Shown one piece after another: positions 41,918 through 55,394 of a stretch of DNA of 64,000 nt. Position 1 is the first letter of the stretch. Each line of letters opens with the position of its first letter. The notes below the pieces were generated by a model. It was not told the origin of the DNA. It did not search any database and was given only the letters and a program-made list of their open reading frames with translations. The translations under genes and the position numbers were made by a program. The DNA is from Leptasterias polaris (lineage: Eukaryota; Echinodermata; Asteroidea; Forcipulatida; Asteriidae). The stretch covers positions 1,465,501 to 1,529,500 of the forward strand of contig JAZGTN010000062.1 of the NCBI GenBank assembly GCA_037783415.1, in the 5' to 3' direction.

Positions 41918-44329
41918 AGCCTCGCTACCGTGGGCAGCACGCCGTATCAATACCTTTTGTCACTCAATCCCTGGGAAAGCACGTAGTAATTGCAAACAGT
42001 GACAACCCTTTAGTTTCTATTATTATGTAGATAGCCGGAGCTTAATTATGTAGATAGTCATAGCTTAACTGAAGAATGTCCTCAGATAAAATCATTACAA
42101 GGGGAACTAGCCTCTGACCACTCATATCTTTCCAGCTTTACGACGAATAGCTCAGTCGGTAGGCATGTAGACCTTTATAATGGTGCACCATCATGATTTT
42201 CTCCCATTCAAATGAATGAAACCAAACCGAGGCTGGAAGGAGAAACAGTCTGGTTCCTTTTTGTACAGATGTTATCTTTCATAGCTGGTATTTGATACAA
42301 TGAAGATAAAGGTCTCAAAACCCATCCTTATCATTACTGTGATTGACAACCGTGTAATGTCCAACATTACATAATCACAAATATAGTTAAGTGGATCTAG
42401 GTTCCACTGATACTTCACATTAATTAGTTTCAGTTTGGTTTTATCATTACTTCATAGTCAGTTTTAGATAAACAGTTGCTACATCAAACGGTAATGAAGC
42501 ACAGCGAAACTGACTCAGGCGGCACTATAAAAACAAAAGGCTGTTAAACTAATAAAAATGTCCCCATACTCCAATTTGTGTGGCAATGCAAATTATATCC
42601 TTTAAACATTATATAAAGGCACAGTTAAATTGTAGTTAGCGCTTAATTACTATTGAGCTGGTCTGTACGTGCAGAGACCCAACACAGTGCCATCTGCACG
42701 ACAGGCGTCGTTGAAAAAGGAGATATCAAAAATGGTTCCTCCGGAGATAGTGCTCTGTTGCCGCCAAATCTTCACACGTTAACGGGTTAGAAAAAAAAAG
42801 GAAGAGTTCATCTCTTATTCATAAATGCTAACGACTCGTTGGTCTATGCACTTAGCAAAGTTATTTAGTTCTAGGTTGTACCATAAAGTTAAGCCAACTT
42901 TAACCCAAAGTGGAACTTAATCGCTTGGCCGACGGTGAAATGGAATCGAAATTATCACAATGGCTACATTTCTTGGATTTAAGGGACACATTGCCTTTCG
43001 GATTCTGCCTTTCCCTCTTTTTTCATCTCTTTTCACTTGACTGCTTCTGTTCCACCAATATGTTTGTCATTTAGCCTTCGAGAAAGGCTCTACTATAGGG
43101 TCAAAACGTTAGGTCATTAACCACATTTTGCAATTGATACCCTACAGGTTCCTTTGGTTGGTAAGCAGTTTGCTACAGCTAATTCTATTTCCCTCTTACT
43201 TGTATTAATATATAAACTGCATTTAGTATTTCGCCTAAATCTGATTGTCACCCAGCTTGTATATAAACCATCGCACGTATTTTGAAAATAACTGACTTTG
43301 TTGTTTTTTTCGTTTGGCATTACTGTGTGTAATACTATACAGCTGGATAAGAATCTTTTAGATAGTGAAATAGGCGAGTGTTACATTTGGCTCGACCCCC
43401 CGTTGCATCTCCGCTAGGGGGAGAATTAACAGTGATGAGGGCTGACATTAATATCATAATGGGTAGAGACTTCGCCCAAGACGGCACATTTTAAAAATCC
43501 AATTATTGGTATTTTTCTTTTTGTCTTCAGGCCGCCTCTTCTGGGGGTATGATCAGTGTCGACTCTGTCCCGCTCTACAAACAGATGATTTGTATGAATA
43601 AATAGTTGCAAAGCATGATTTAAAAAAAGAGAGGCAAGCTAGAGGGTTACTGTCACACTATACTGTATCGTTAACACCAGGGAAATCTCCCCAGTCTCCT
43701 CTGATTCTGCACAAGGTGAGTACACAGTAAACACAACCACAAGATCGTGATAACGTTTTTTTTTTTACTCTATGGTTGAAACCTCGAGAGAGAGTGTGGT
43801 AAAGAAATAGCCCGGGGACCTCAATTATGAATGTTATTTCTCACATCAGATCAGATACAATATAGCAGTTTACAAAAAATTGAAAAAAATATATACATTG
43901 AAGTAGACGGACGCCTGGGGTGGGGGCTTGTATTAATTTATTGGACAGACGTGTCGAGAACCATGCACGCCTCGATTCGGTTAGACATGGGGCAGACATA
44001 ATTGCAGGAATCATATTTTAAATTGAATTTAATATTACACGATTATGATTTACCGGTATGCACTTTACTGTGGTTATTTTTATAACTTAAGTCACCATTC
44101 CAAATTGAACGTAACATCTTATTACGGTAAAGAAAATGACACAGGATTAATTTTTATGATGGATTCTTTAATAATAACGGACATTTATATTGCGCAAAAC
44201 CTATATGCGTATTCTCTACTGTGCATTCGTTATACTTGATAGTAGTTTTATTCCGTTGCTAAATTCTGAGGGTGTCTAAAGTGCTGTCATTTTCCTTATA
44301 GCATCATACTTTAGTACTTCAAAAATTAG
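41918..44329. other. No gene; possible tRNA A-box fragment near 42143
   Basis: GAATAGCTCAGTCGGTAGGC at 42145-42164 is very close to a tRNA A-box region, but no B box follows at tRNA distance. It is probably a SINE remnant. The rest shows no recognisable gene or repeat partner. Confidence 0.4.
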
Positions 44330-44575
44330 TGACAATAAAAACTTACTTGGTGAGAAGCACTGCAGCTGTTGATAGTATTAACTACTTTGAGAAAGGATTC
44401 TCTTCAAAGTAATTTAGTTTGGATTTCTGAGGGTTGGTGTCTGCTCGCGAATGCTGCGCCAGAGATGTAGTTGGTACCCGCTGTCACCTCGTTAAACGAT
44501 AGATGGATTCAACGTTCGTGTGAAAATACCGTGACAGTTTTTCGCTGTTTTCCCAGCTGTTTTCCGCTGCTTTCC
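44330..44575 (+). mobile_element. TTAA MITE family T1, partial copy cut by a satellite
   Basis: Has AAAAACTTACTTGGTGAGAA, GCACTGCAGCTGTTGATAGT and CTGAGGGTTGGTGTCTGCTC as in the 29.2-kb copy, and CGTGACAGTTTTTCGCTGTT. It then passes without a break into the 16-bp satellite through TTTCCCAGCTGTTTTCCGCTGCTTTCC-like slippage words. Confidence 0.65.
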
Positions 44576-47480
44576 CATCTCTTTGAATCTCGATCTCTTC
44601 AAATCTTCATCTCTTCAAATCGTCATCTATCCAAATCATAATCCCTTCAAATCTATATCTCTTCAAATCTCCATCGCTCTGAATCTCAATCTCTTTGAAT
44701 CTTCATCTCTGCAAATCTCCATCTCTTCAAATCTTCATCCCTGCAATTCTCCATCTCTTCAAATCTTAATCCCTGCAAATCTTCATCTCTCTGAATCTTC
44801 ATCTCTCTGAATCTTCATCTCTCTGAATCTTCATCTATGCAAATCACCATCTATGCAAATCACCATCTCTGCAAATCTCCATCTCTTCAAATCTCCATCT
44901 CTGCAAATCTCCATCTCTCTGAATATTCATCTCTGCAAATCTCCATCTCTTCAAATATCCATCCCTGCAATTCTCCATCTCTCTGAATTTTCATCTCTCT
45001 GAATCTTCATCTCTTCAAATCTCCATCTCTTCAAATCTTCATCTCTGCAAATCTCCATCTCTTCGAATATCCATCTCTTCAAATCTCCATCTCTCTGAAT
45101 TTTCATCTCTCTGAATCTTCATCTCTTCAAATCTCCATCTCTTCAAATCTTCATCTCTGCAAATCTCCATCTCTTCGAATATCCATCTCTGCAAATCTCC
45201 ATCTCTCTGAATTTTCATCTCTCTGAATCTTCATCTCTTCAAATCTTCATCTCTGCAAATCTCCATCTCTTCGAATATCCATCTCTGCAAATCTCCATCT
45301 CTGCAAATCTCCATCTCTCTGAATTTTCATCTCTCTGAATCTTCATCTCTACAAATCTCCATCTCTTCAAATTTTCATCTCTGCAAATCTCCATCTCTTC
45401 GAATATCCATCTCTGCAAATCTCCATCTCTCTGAATTTTCATCTCTCTGAATCTTCATCTCTTCAAATCTCCATCTCTTCAAATCTTCATCTCTTCAAAT
45501 CTTCATCTCTGCAAATCTCCATCTCTCTGAATCTCAATCTCTTTGAATCTCAACCTCTCTGAATTTTCATCTCTTTGAATCTTCATCTCTGCAAATCTCC
45601 ATCTCTTCAAATCTTCATCTCTTCAAATTTTCATCTCTTCAAATCTTAATCTCTGAAAATCTCCATCTCTCTGAATCTTCATCTCTCTGAATCTTCATCT
45701 ATGCAAATCACCATCCCTTCAAATCTTCATCTCTTCAAATCTCCATCTCTTCAAATCACCATCTCTTCAAATCACCATCTCTTCAAATCTTCATCTCTTC
45801 AAATCTTCATCTCTGCAAATCTCCATCTCTTCAAATCTTCATCTCTGCAAATCTTAATCCCTGCAAATCTTCATCTCTCTGAATCTTCATCTCTCTGAAT
45901 CTTCATCTCTACAAATCTCCATCTCTTCAAATTTTCATCTCTGCAAATCTTCATCTCTTCAAATCTTCATCTCTGCAAATCTCCATCTCTGCAAATCTCC
46001 ATCTCTTCAAATCTTAATCCCTGCAAATCTTCATCTCTCTGAATCTTCATCTCTCTGAATCTTCATCTCTACAAATCTCCATCTCTTCAAATTTTCATCT
46101 CTGCAAATCTCCATCTCTACGAATATCCATCTCTGCAAATCTCCATCTCTCTGAATTTTCATCTCTTCAAATCTTCATCTCTGCAAATCTCCATCTCTTC
46201 AAATCTTCATCTCTTCAAATCTTCATTTCTGCAAATCTCTATCTCTCTGAATCTCAATCTCTTTGAATCTCAACCTCTCTGAATTTTCATCTCTTCAAAT
46301 CTTAATCTCTGCAAATCTCCATCTCTCTGAATCTTCATCTCTCTGAATCTTCATCTATGCAAATCACCATCCCTTCAAATCTTCATCTCTTCAAATCTTC
46401 ATCTCTGCAAATCTTCATCTCTTCAAATCTTCATCTCTTCAAATCTTCATCTCTGCAAATCTCCATCTCTTCAAATCTTCATCTCTGCAAATCTCCATCT
46501 CTTCAAATCTTAATCCCTGCAAATCTTCATCTCTCTGAATCTTCATCTCTCTGAATCTTCATCTATGCAAATCACCATCTATGCAAATCACCATCTCTGC
46601 AAATCTCAATCTCTTCAAATCTTCATCTCTTCAAATCTTCATCTCTGCAAATCTCCATCTCTCTGAATCTTCATCTCTACAAATCTCCATCTCTACAAAT
46701 CTCCATCTCTCTGAATTTTCATCTCTGCAAATCTCCATCTCTTCGAATATCCATCTCTGCAAATCTCCATCTCTCTGAATTTTCATCTCTCTGAATCTTC
46801 ATCTATGCAAATCACCATCCCTTCAAATCTTCATCTCTTCAAATCTTCATCTCTTCAAATCTTCATCTCTGCAAATGTTCATCTCTTCAAATCTTCATCT
46901 CTGCAAATCTCCATCTCTTCAAATCTTCATCTTTGCAAATCTCCATCTCTTCAAATCTTCATCTCTTCAAATTTTCATCTCTTCAAATCTTAATCTCTGA
47001 AAATCTCCATCTCTCTGAATCTTCATCTCTCTGAATCTTCATCTATGCAAATCACCATCCCTTCAAATCTTCATCTCTTCAAATCTCCATCTCTTCAAAT
47101 CACCATCTCTTCAAATCACCATCTCTTCAAATCTTCATCTCTTCAAATCTTCATCTCTTCAAATCTTCATCTCTGCAAATCTCCATCTCTGCAAATCTCC
47201 ATCTCTGCAAATCTTCATCTCTTCAAATCATCAACTTTTCGAAACTTCATCTTGTCAAATTTCCGTCTCTTCAAATCTTCACCTTTTCAATTATTCATCT
47301 GTTCAAATCGTCATCTGTTCAAATCGTCATCTCTTCAAAGCGTCATCTATCCAAATCGCAATTTTTTCAAATCTTCATCTCTTCTAATCTTTCATCTTTT
47401 CCAATCTGCATGTCTTGAAATCTACATTTTTGCAAATCTTAAATCTCCTCAAATCTTTCATTTCTTCCAAATCGTCAACT
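44576..47480 (+). repeat. 16-bp satellite array, ~2.9 kb, with higher-order structure
   Basis: About 180 monomers of 16 bp, mainly TTCATCTCTTCAAATC, TCCATCTCTGCAAATC and TTCATCTCTCTGAATC. Monomers occur in larger ordered blocks: a block starting CATCTATGCAAATCACCATC recurs near 44830, 45695, 46350, 46560, 46800 and 47040. Three monomers make 48 bp, so a 16-residue Ser/Leu/Ile/Asn-rich peptide pattern is read in every frame; this is not a gene. Units decay into diverged forms from about 47230 on. Confidence 0.95.
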
Positions 47481-48998
47481 CTTCCCTTTTTCATATCTTA
47501 CAAAAGCCCTCAAAGCGACCTCCATCCATTCACGACGCCTTTTTTTTTTTTTTTTTTTTTACAAAGATGAATATTAGTTGGCCTATCAATTTTTTCGATT
47601 TGATGTTCAAAAAAAAACATGACCTATTTTCAAACCAATTTTCCTCTTTAAATAAACAGTAGTGATATTAAAAAATAACAAATGATTCACTGGGTAAACG
47701 TTAAAAATGATGCAGAAACCTGCTCCTTCAGTGTTTACGGACTACACGCAACATTATTTTCACTGCCGAACCAAATCTTCACGCCGAAAAATAGGATTGA
47801 AATTGCATGAAATCGGTAACACCCAGAGTTGCACCCTACTGTTTAATCCCAGGCCGTTAAACAAACACACTGGAAACCCAATATTTTGATGAAACTTGAA
47901 TCCAACCTTAAAGATATGATGCATTATTATTAATTTTTAAGAGTCAGTATAAACCTCTTTTTCACTTAAAATAAAACAATAGCCTTTGAAAGTTGCACCT
48001 CTAGGTCACATTTTCTTTTAGAATACACAGATTATAAACTGGTTAATTTACTGCGGGGAATTGGTGTTCGTTAGTCCTGCAGTTGTCGGGATTTTTTTCT
48101 TTCTTCATTTTTTATATTTGTAGGCCCCCTACACTTCTGTTTTGTATGCCATCACATTTATTATTAGGCGACACGATCCTTTAAATCATGCCCGCTTTTA
48201 TACAAATTAAATACAGCAATTAAACAAGAGACAATACACTCCATGCAGAAACAATAATATTTCCTTACATTTATCGAAATCAGCACAGATGTCCATTGTG
48301 GCCTTGTAAAGATGTTTAATTTAACTTTAGACGTGGATTAATTGAACCATGAAATGCTATTATTATTATTCAACTTATGTTGTTGATATACTCCTTCGTT
48401 TAGAGGGATATTCCCCCTTTGGGGGGTATTTAATATCCACTTAATATTCAACCTCCAGTTTTCAATAAACACACTTTGCAACCAAGCTAAGACAATTTCA
48501 TCAAATCATTTGGTCTCGTTTTAGTGCAACTGGCGAAAAACGGTGTATGTCTTTTCAACGATTTGCTGCTCTTTTTTGTGCGTGTTTATTTCGATTTGGG
48601 CAATCAAATTAAGGAACGGTGAATTTGGGAGTTGTTTAATGCTATTTTCTGGACCTTGACAGTATTTTTTAAGGAAATTGCACCGCAGTGCCTCTTAACG
48701 CCTGCAAGGCGCCAACTAAACTGGACGTCATTTTTCAACATTTCCTTCTCCACAAAAACCCACTTTGTGTAAAAAATTAAGCTTCTGTGAATGGGTTTTG
48801 ATATCACCGAGTAAGAACGTTGTACAAATACCCAGAATATTATTATTAGACTAGTATTATTATTATGACTATTATATATTATTTCAATAAGGCAAGTGTT
48901 TTGTGTGAGTGCCTTTAGCAGCCTTCATTCGCCTGCACAAAGACAAATTTGTTCACAATAACGCAGAATTGTAATGTAACAGATCTCTGGTTGCTTAA
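47481..48998. other. No recognisable gene
   Basis: Contains a T tract (about 47540-47562) and AAT/ATT-rich tracts near 48358 and 48840. No repeat partner or domain seen. Confidence 0.4.
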
Positions 48999-49343
48999 AG
49001 GGTGTGTACAACATTGGTAAGAATGAAAAATATAAATGTTCACAGATGTCCACACAACTTACATGGTATAAAGATGGTCATGGTGGGAAACTTCCCTTGA
49101 AATAGTTTTGCTTGAAATGCCATAGTTTTTAGGAAATGAGTAAAACAATAGTCTTTATCCTGCAGGATAAAATCCGATGTTTGAAAAAAAGTTAAAACAT
49201 ATAAGGTTTTTTTTCACTGTTTTCTCATGACTCTGAAGACCGATTTAGCTTAAACTTTCACAGGTTTGTTATTTCATGTATATGTTGGGTCACATCAAGT
49301 TTGGATACAGGTCTTTGGCAATTACCAATGTTGTACACACCCT
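48999..49343. mobile_element. TTAA-flanked MITE (family T2), complete copy
   Basis: TTAA at 48995-48998 and 49344-49347. TIRs: AGGGTGTGTACAACATTGGT and the complement of ACCAATGTTGTACACACCCT, 22 bp without mismatch. 345 bp, non-coding. Diverged relatives lie at 39225-39598 and 52944-53240. Confidence 0.9.
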
Positions 49344-49347
49344 TTAA

Positions 49348-51220
49348 AAGTCCTGATGGTCTCTTCAACAAAATGTCATACATGAAAAAATAAAAATATT
49401 CAAAATTGGTTTTCGGCACTTATCAAATTTGCGAAAAACATAAACAAAATTAATACAGTAAACCACTTTTCTTAGCGAATTGCCGACAGTTGCCTAACAT
49501 TCGTGACCATCAACAACTAGACTATTGTATTAATAAAAACAATACAGGCCTATTATTAAAACTAATTTTATTACTAATATTAAGTATGTCTGGAGGATCA
49601 GTGCTGGTATGACCTTCTTGTTATCGGAGAGATTTTATGATTTTTATTTTTGACTTCTTAAATTGTTTCCAAGCATGCTTACAGACAGGCTTAAGAAGAA
49701 AAAACCTGCATGCGAGGTGTTGTTGTTATAGATGTGTGACTTAAGCAAAAGGGTCAGAGTTGTCGTTTAAAAGCGCTGGTTGAATTGCACTAGCAGAGAT
49801 ACTGATTGCAACATTCTTGATTTATTTCTAAATTCTCAGACATCATTTGTTCTCCGTTCTATACTTTCTCCGTTCATAGTTAGCAAAGCCTTTTGATCTG
49901 ATTTAGTATTTTGTTTGTTACTTCTCAAATCAAATTGCGTTACTGCATTCCAGTTTACCTCTTTGCAAGTTATGCTGTTAAGTAGAATGCATGTTTGCAC
50001 ATCTTCCGTTTGACTTTAAATAGTGATCAACAACTTACGAAATTAAAGGCAAGTGATTTGCCATTTGCTCCGTTAGCTGTTGAAAGATATATCCATTATT
50101 GTCCAATAATTTAATTTAAATTGCCTGGAATCACACGAGGGCTACGAAGGTCACGTTTTCTGTTGCTCCTTGGTCTTGGCCTTGGTGCCCCCTTCAAAAG
50201 TTTCCCAGAGACTTTAAGATTTTACATTGAAAGTGCCCTTTCGCAAAACAAAAATGGCTCAGCTCTCTTGAAGATGAAACTCAAGGCCTGCAATTGTTTG
50301 ATTCAGTTTCTTCTGTATGTTTTATGTTTTTTGTTTTTTTTCCTGAATAAGAAACGAAGAAAATGCAATCACATGGAACGGGAAGGACCAGACTAAACTT
50401 TATGAAATAAAAAGCCTAGGGATATTTGAATGCCCCTGTACGCCCTATGACGTATGTGATTGGAGAAACGGACATGTTCGATGACAGTTTCAAAATGAAA
50501 TTTTAAGTGAAATTTTACGCTGAATGGAATTGGCGAAAAATGCACAATTTCAGTATATTTTCAAAGGATGATTTGGTAAACATCCACAAATTTTAGATTA
50601 AAAATCGACAATTCGGTTTAATTGAATGATATAACTATTGTTTTAGTTGTATTAGTATAACAACTTAAAACCATTTCAAATCCCAGGTAAGGAACACATT
50701 TAGATTGATCTTCAATTCTAATGTTTGTTTTTGAAAAAGATATCGTGGAGTTTACTTATTTGTTTGATAATGTGATTGCGACCATCAAGCTTATCCATGC
50801 CTTTTTAAAGACAAGGACAGGATTGGCAGAAAATGATAAGTCGATCTGACAGCTCACTTATTAAAATGAAAAAATAGAAAAGTAGAAACTTTGATATATT
50901 TTTGTCTAAAGTACTGACAAAGTCGAGAAAACAGAAGTTTAACCACCCCCACAAAAAAAAAAAAACCCCACCAAAACAACAATAGCAACAACAAAACATT
51001 GGGGTTGCAATCAAAATAAGTCGGTCATGTACGTGTACAAAACATAAAACCTTTAATGTTTTCTCTAAACAATGACCCTATAAGTTGATACAGATTTCAT
51101 AAGCTGGTTGTACTATACTCTTTAAGTGAAAAATATAGAGTGAAGGAATACACTCTCACAGAAACCATAATATACTTTTCATGTAACTTAAAACTCTTGA
51201 TTCGTGGGCGGATATAAGCT
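49348..51220. other. No recognisable gene
   Basis: A 91-codon frame at 50121-50396 (+) has a hydrophobic stretch but no known motif. A poly-A/C tract lies near 50945-50970. Nothing else is supported. Confidence 0.4.
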
Positions 51221-51413
51221 GGGCTCAATTTCATAAAGCCTGTAAGCACAAAAACTTGCTAAGCACAGAACAATCTTGCTTAGCACAAACGGGTAACCAG
51301 CCAACATTCCATAAAGTTAACATTGTTGCAACTGGTGCCCCACTCATTTTTTGCTTAGCGAAGAAATTGGCTAGGCATTATTTTCTGCTAAACAGCTTTA
51401 TGAAATTAGGCCC
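51221..51413. mobile_element. MITE, GGGCYCAATTT family C, complete copy
   Basis: The left GGGCTCAATTTCATAAAGCC and right (complement) GGGCCTAATTTCATAAAGCT are TIRs. The interior has repeated TTGCTWAGCACA words. Confidence 0.8.
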
Positions 51414-52943
51414 TGATATACTAAAGGGTTTCTTTGTATTGTAAGCAGCAAATAGCTATAGGCCATTTACGAAACAACGGTTAAGCTGCGGCTGCGGCTA
51501 CAGCTGGGGCTTGGGCTTCGGCTAAAGAACCGTCCACCTGTGTTTGAAGTCCCTTACATGAGTGTACGTTTTCAACATACTCACGAAGCCCAAACCGAGG
51601 TTTCGAAAAGACCAATTGTTGCTATTGCAAATCTTTTCAGTTTTCAGCACTCTTTCACCACTAGCCATGTGTGTTTATATAGCTCAAAATCCGGATGAGT
51701 TGTTGGATTCAGTGCGACAAAATGGCTGATGGAGATGGTTGTGACGTCATATGACGCTTGTTTATCTCTTAGATCTGTAACTGACATCAAATAGTTGTTG
51801 ATAATGACAAGCCATAACCAGTTCATATAGTTATTATTGCTACTTTAGATTCCAGGTGATCATGGAATTATGTACGGACAATTTACCGAAGGGTCATTTT
51901 CTGGACGGACCCAGAGTAGACAGAAAGGCACCAGTTTTATAGCCAGCTGGTTTTTGTTTTGGGATGTTTTTTGTGTTTTGGCACTGGACCCAAAATATTT
52001 AAACAATGTTAAAAGCTGAACAGATTAATAACTTTCTTATCTTCATCATTCTGCTGCGTTAAAAGCAAATTCGTTATGTGTTGTGTGTTGCGAGAATTCT
52101 CAATGTACCATTAGTGCGCACCACTGGGCCGATAAAGGGCTGGCCGGAGGGGCGACTATGGGTCCGGATCTAGGGGGAGTATCGGCCACTCTGGATCCCC
52201 TGGGGAAGCGACTAAAATGCCCGCCAGTGTGTCAGACCCTTTCCCCGTCAAGTTGAGATATATTATTGAAGAAAGGTTATATGATTTAAAGGAGTGACTG
52301 AATTAATCATTACGACTGTCTCGTCTTCGAGATTATCTTTACGCTGCAAGTAATTCACGGAAATATTTGTTCACGTATTCAATACAATGTAAAGGTTACC
52401 CGAAGTTTAAAGTGTTTTAAAAACAAACAAACAAAAGTGTTTTCTCAAATTTTGAAGATTTTGTTGAAAATTTTCAAGGGGGAAGTGCGACACATTGGAT
52501 TTAAACAATTAAGTTCCGTCCATCGATACATATACAAACTTTAAATTAGGCTACGCCTCAAAGCTAAAATGGTCACTCGATTCTTGTTAATACTAACAAA
52601 TTTTCTCCTGATTTTTACGGAATGCTTACTTCATCACACTCGGCATAATCATCTGATTCCACCTTGTTGACTGTGTATCCAATTTGCGTATTTATTATAG
52701 TATACTGCATGAAAAGAGAGCTGCGAACGACAGGCACATGTTAAACGAGTTTCAGTGATGCAAAATTGTTTCTGTGTAAGCAATTTAATTGCTTACACAC
52801 AAATATTTGAGAAATTTTGTTGTTAATAACAACAAAAATCTCAAAATAATTAGGCCTACTATTTATTTATTTATGTAGTTTTTTGTAATGGCAAGGTTGG
52901 GCCATAGTTCTTGTGTAACTGCACCCATGCAGATCTGCGTTTG
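51414..52943. other. No gene; two adjacent short hairpins at 52772-52846
   Basis: GTGTAAGCAAT/ATTGCTTACAC (loop TTA) is followed within ~10 bp by TTTGAGAAATTTTGTTGTTA paired with its near complement. GC-richer sequence at 52130-52250 has no open frame of note. Confidence 0.45.
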
Positions 52944-53240
52944 AAGGGTGTGCATAACATTGGTATAACAGTACAAATATAAATGTTCACATAGTTTTGC
53001 ACACAACGTATGTTATAAAGTTGGTCATTGGTGGTGGGAAACTCCCTTTGAAATAGTTTTGCTTGAAATGCAATAGTTTTTGAGTCCAAAACTCATTGTT
53101 AGAAAATGGTTTTACCAACTTTTTTTCTCGTGACGCCAATGACCAGTTGAGGTTTGTTATTTCATGTATATTTTGGGTCACATCAAGACCAAGTGTGGAT
53201 ACTTGTCTTTGACAATTACCATTTTGAGTTGTGACACATA
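52944..53240. mobile_element. TTAA MITE family T2, degenerate copy
   Basis: Left GAAGGGTGTGCATAACATTG; interior GGTGGGAAACTCCCTTTGAA and ATTTTGGGTCACATCAAG; right ACAATTACCATTTTGAGTTG. Aligns with 48999-49343 along its length. The TTAA targets have decayed. Confidence 0.7.
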
Positions 53241-53934
53241 TGCTTTTACCCCAAAGTAATTTCTAATAATTATTATCATCTTGCGATGCGAAACCGGCAG
53301 ACATCAATTCACACTGATTTCTCATCAGTAATTTCTCCATAACTGTTCGTTACAGAACATGAAAGCAAAATTTTGAGACCTTCAAGAAGCCCGGATTGAC
53401 TAATTATACATGATAGCCGCGCCAATACTGGATGCTCTATAATTGAGTAAAGGCAAACTTTCATAATAGTTTAGCCAAGTTAACAAGATATATGAATTTA
53501 ACAGGTGTAACTTTCAAATTGGAGAGGAATGTGAACACCGGGAGAATTTCTCTCTGTCCCTTCCTTGCCATAACGAAAAAGTTACCTTCACTTTAGTTTC
53601 TATAGTTCAAGGTTTCTGTAGCTAAACGCATAAACATCTACCACCTCGCGAACAAGTAACTAGCACCCAGTTCACTATATAATTGCCTTCCATTCCCAGT
53701 TCATGGGCATGCCTTCCCTTATACACGCGCATGAACTGGTGGAAAGGGAAGGTATTGAATTTAGAATAGGGAACTACATGTAACTTTAGGTTGAAAATTG
53801 CTTTATTTCAATTACTGAATTAAAGACTTATTACAGAGTTGCTGCTGGTTCACTTAAATGTATATCTTCTAGTTTTCAGTAATCACACCGTCTAACCATT
53901 CCGTGAACAAAATTCACCATCTTCTGTCACGTTT
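53241..53934. other. No gene; imperfect inverted repeat 53680-53760
   Basis: AATTGCCTTCCATTCCCAGT...TTCATG pairs imperfectly with CATGAACTGGTGGAAAGGGA...AGGTATTGAATT across a ~25-bp centre. No other feature. Confidence 0.45.
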
Positions 53935-54045
53935 CAGTGGAAACTGGTTAGAAAACGGGATTTGACCTTTGATTCTGCCTCAGTTTGACCCATTTCCGGG
54001 TAATTTTGTTTTAGATTCCGTTTCACACTGACCTAGAAACGGGTG

Positions 54046-55215
54046 AGGGCTCAATTTCACAATGAGCTAAGATTGATCTTAAAGGCATCTGGCAGTGGTA
54101 TTTTGTCAAAATAAAGCTTTTGTCATTAATATATACATTTTTATGAGTGGAATGTGAATAAACAATTAACTAAGGTTAACAATTTTTATTTTAATTTTAA
54201 TTACAAATTAAAAAATAGGCCCCCCTTTACATGGCGCTGTTCGTGACGTCAATCGAGGCAGGAGAAAATGTGTAGTCTGGTCCCGTACATTACGTCTGGG
54301 TACCTGATCAGTATGATGCGTTTTCGTATTCGGACGTCACCACCCAATGCAATCCTAGGACAGTGTACCAGTCGACTAATACGAGACGCCAGTTTATACG
54401 AGGTTTTTCACCGGTCCCGAACTGTCCCATGCGCGTTTCTATAGTCTTAAAAACGGAAGATACGAGCATGGTCATAACGAGAACACGGATAATACGAGGT
54501 ATTGTTTTTCCTACTTTGCCAAACTATTTATCGGATCGGCGTGCCGCGGCGTCGTGGCATACAGCTCAAGTCGATCCGAACACCAGAAACATTTTGCTGC
54601 AACTTCCCTTGCACACTACTACCAACGAAAAAATCCCCGGTATCCAAGCACGACGGGGTATCCAAGTGTTCGCTGCATAGCGCTGAAAACGACGTCGGAC
54701 CGGACCACTTTGCCCTCGTTAGCCTGACTTTCGATGCCCGTAACTGCCTATATTTGGGATCTGCAGGAAAAAATGCTGGCTGACCCCATCTTTAGTCGTT
54801 TTGCTGCATCCAGCAGCAATTTTTGCCGGAAAAATGCAAGAAAAATCCCCTTTTTGGATAACCAAACGAAACGTACAATCTCACTACTAGCACGTGTATA
54901 TACAACGTAAATGCAGGCAAGTTCAAGGGGGTCGATGTTCGATCGAGGCGAAGTCTTCCTCGATTGACGTCACAAAAAGGGATGGGCGGAGTCGCCCCCA
55001 AACAACTTTATCTATTTTTTTTACATATAAATACTGACAAACAATTACTCACAAATTTGTTTTATTGTTAATAAACATATACTCTTATATTAAAAAAAAA
55101 ATAATAATATTTCCAGGTGACTTTAACTGCAAGTGTGAAGTCACAATACAAATCACTATGGTTTTACTGACAACACATCTTAAGATGATTCTAAGTGCTT
55201 TGTAAAATTGACCCT
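54046..55215. mobile_element. MITE family B copy nested in family A, itself interrupted
   Basis: Left AGGGCTCAATTTCACAATGA and right (complement) AGGGTCAATTTTACAAAGCA are TIRs, followed inward by GATTGATCTTAA- and GAATCATCTTAAGATG-type words, as in the intact 141-bp copy at 41777-41917. The extra kilobase is a third element. Confidence 0.7.
54083..55122. mobile_element. TTAA-flanked element nested in family B
   Basis: TTAA at 54079-54082 and 55123-55126. The ends AGGCATCTGGCAGTGGTATT and (complement) AGTCACCTGGAAATATTATT are imperfect TIRs. The interior has an inner inverted pair GTGACGTCAATCGAGG at 54243 and its complement near 54959, enclosing ~700 bp of GC-richer sequence. Frames there (54363-54680 and 54502-54783, +) carry several TACGAG-type words but no recognisable transposase domain. 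Confidence 0.65.
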
Positions 55216-55394
55216 GGAACCCGGAACCGGGTCAGTTCTTAATTTAAATAATTGTATCGATTGCTGCAATCGAAATAAGCAATAGCAATTTGATGTTCAT
55301 CAGAGGTTGATTTTGTAAATTGAAACTGATTTTTTTCCTTCATCTCAGGTTGTCCCATAGTCACTCAGAATAGCGTATGGTGGCCCTGAAGGGA

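Larger units (their letters stand above)
53935..55240. mobile_element. GGGTCA-rich MITE (family A), copy 3, split by nested elements
   Basis: The left part 53935-54045 (GTTTGACCCATTTCCGGGTA, CACTGACCTAGAAACGGGTG) and right part 55216-55240 (GGAACCCGGAACCGGGTCAG) are family A body sequence. They are separated exactly by the family B element. Confidence 0.6.

Noticed and set aside
42140..42240. tRNA gene starting at GAATAGCTCAGTCGGTAGGC
   Set aside because: A good A-box-like word but no B box at the right distance and no acceptor stem.
44583..47662. Ser/Leu/Asn-rich repeat frames across the 16-bp satellite
   Set aside because: Three monomers equal 48 bp, so a peptide pattern is forced. The frames start and stop with monomer variants.
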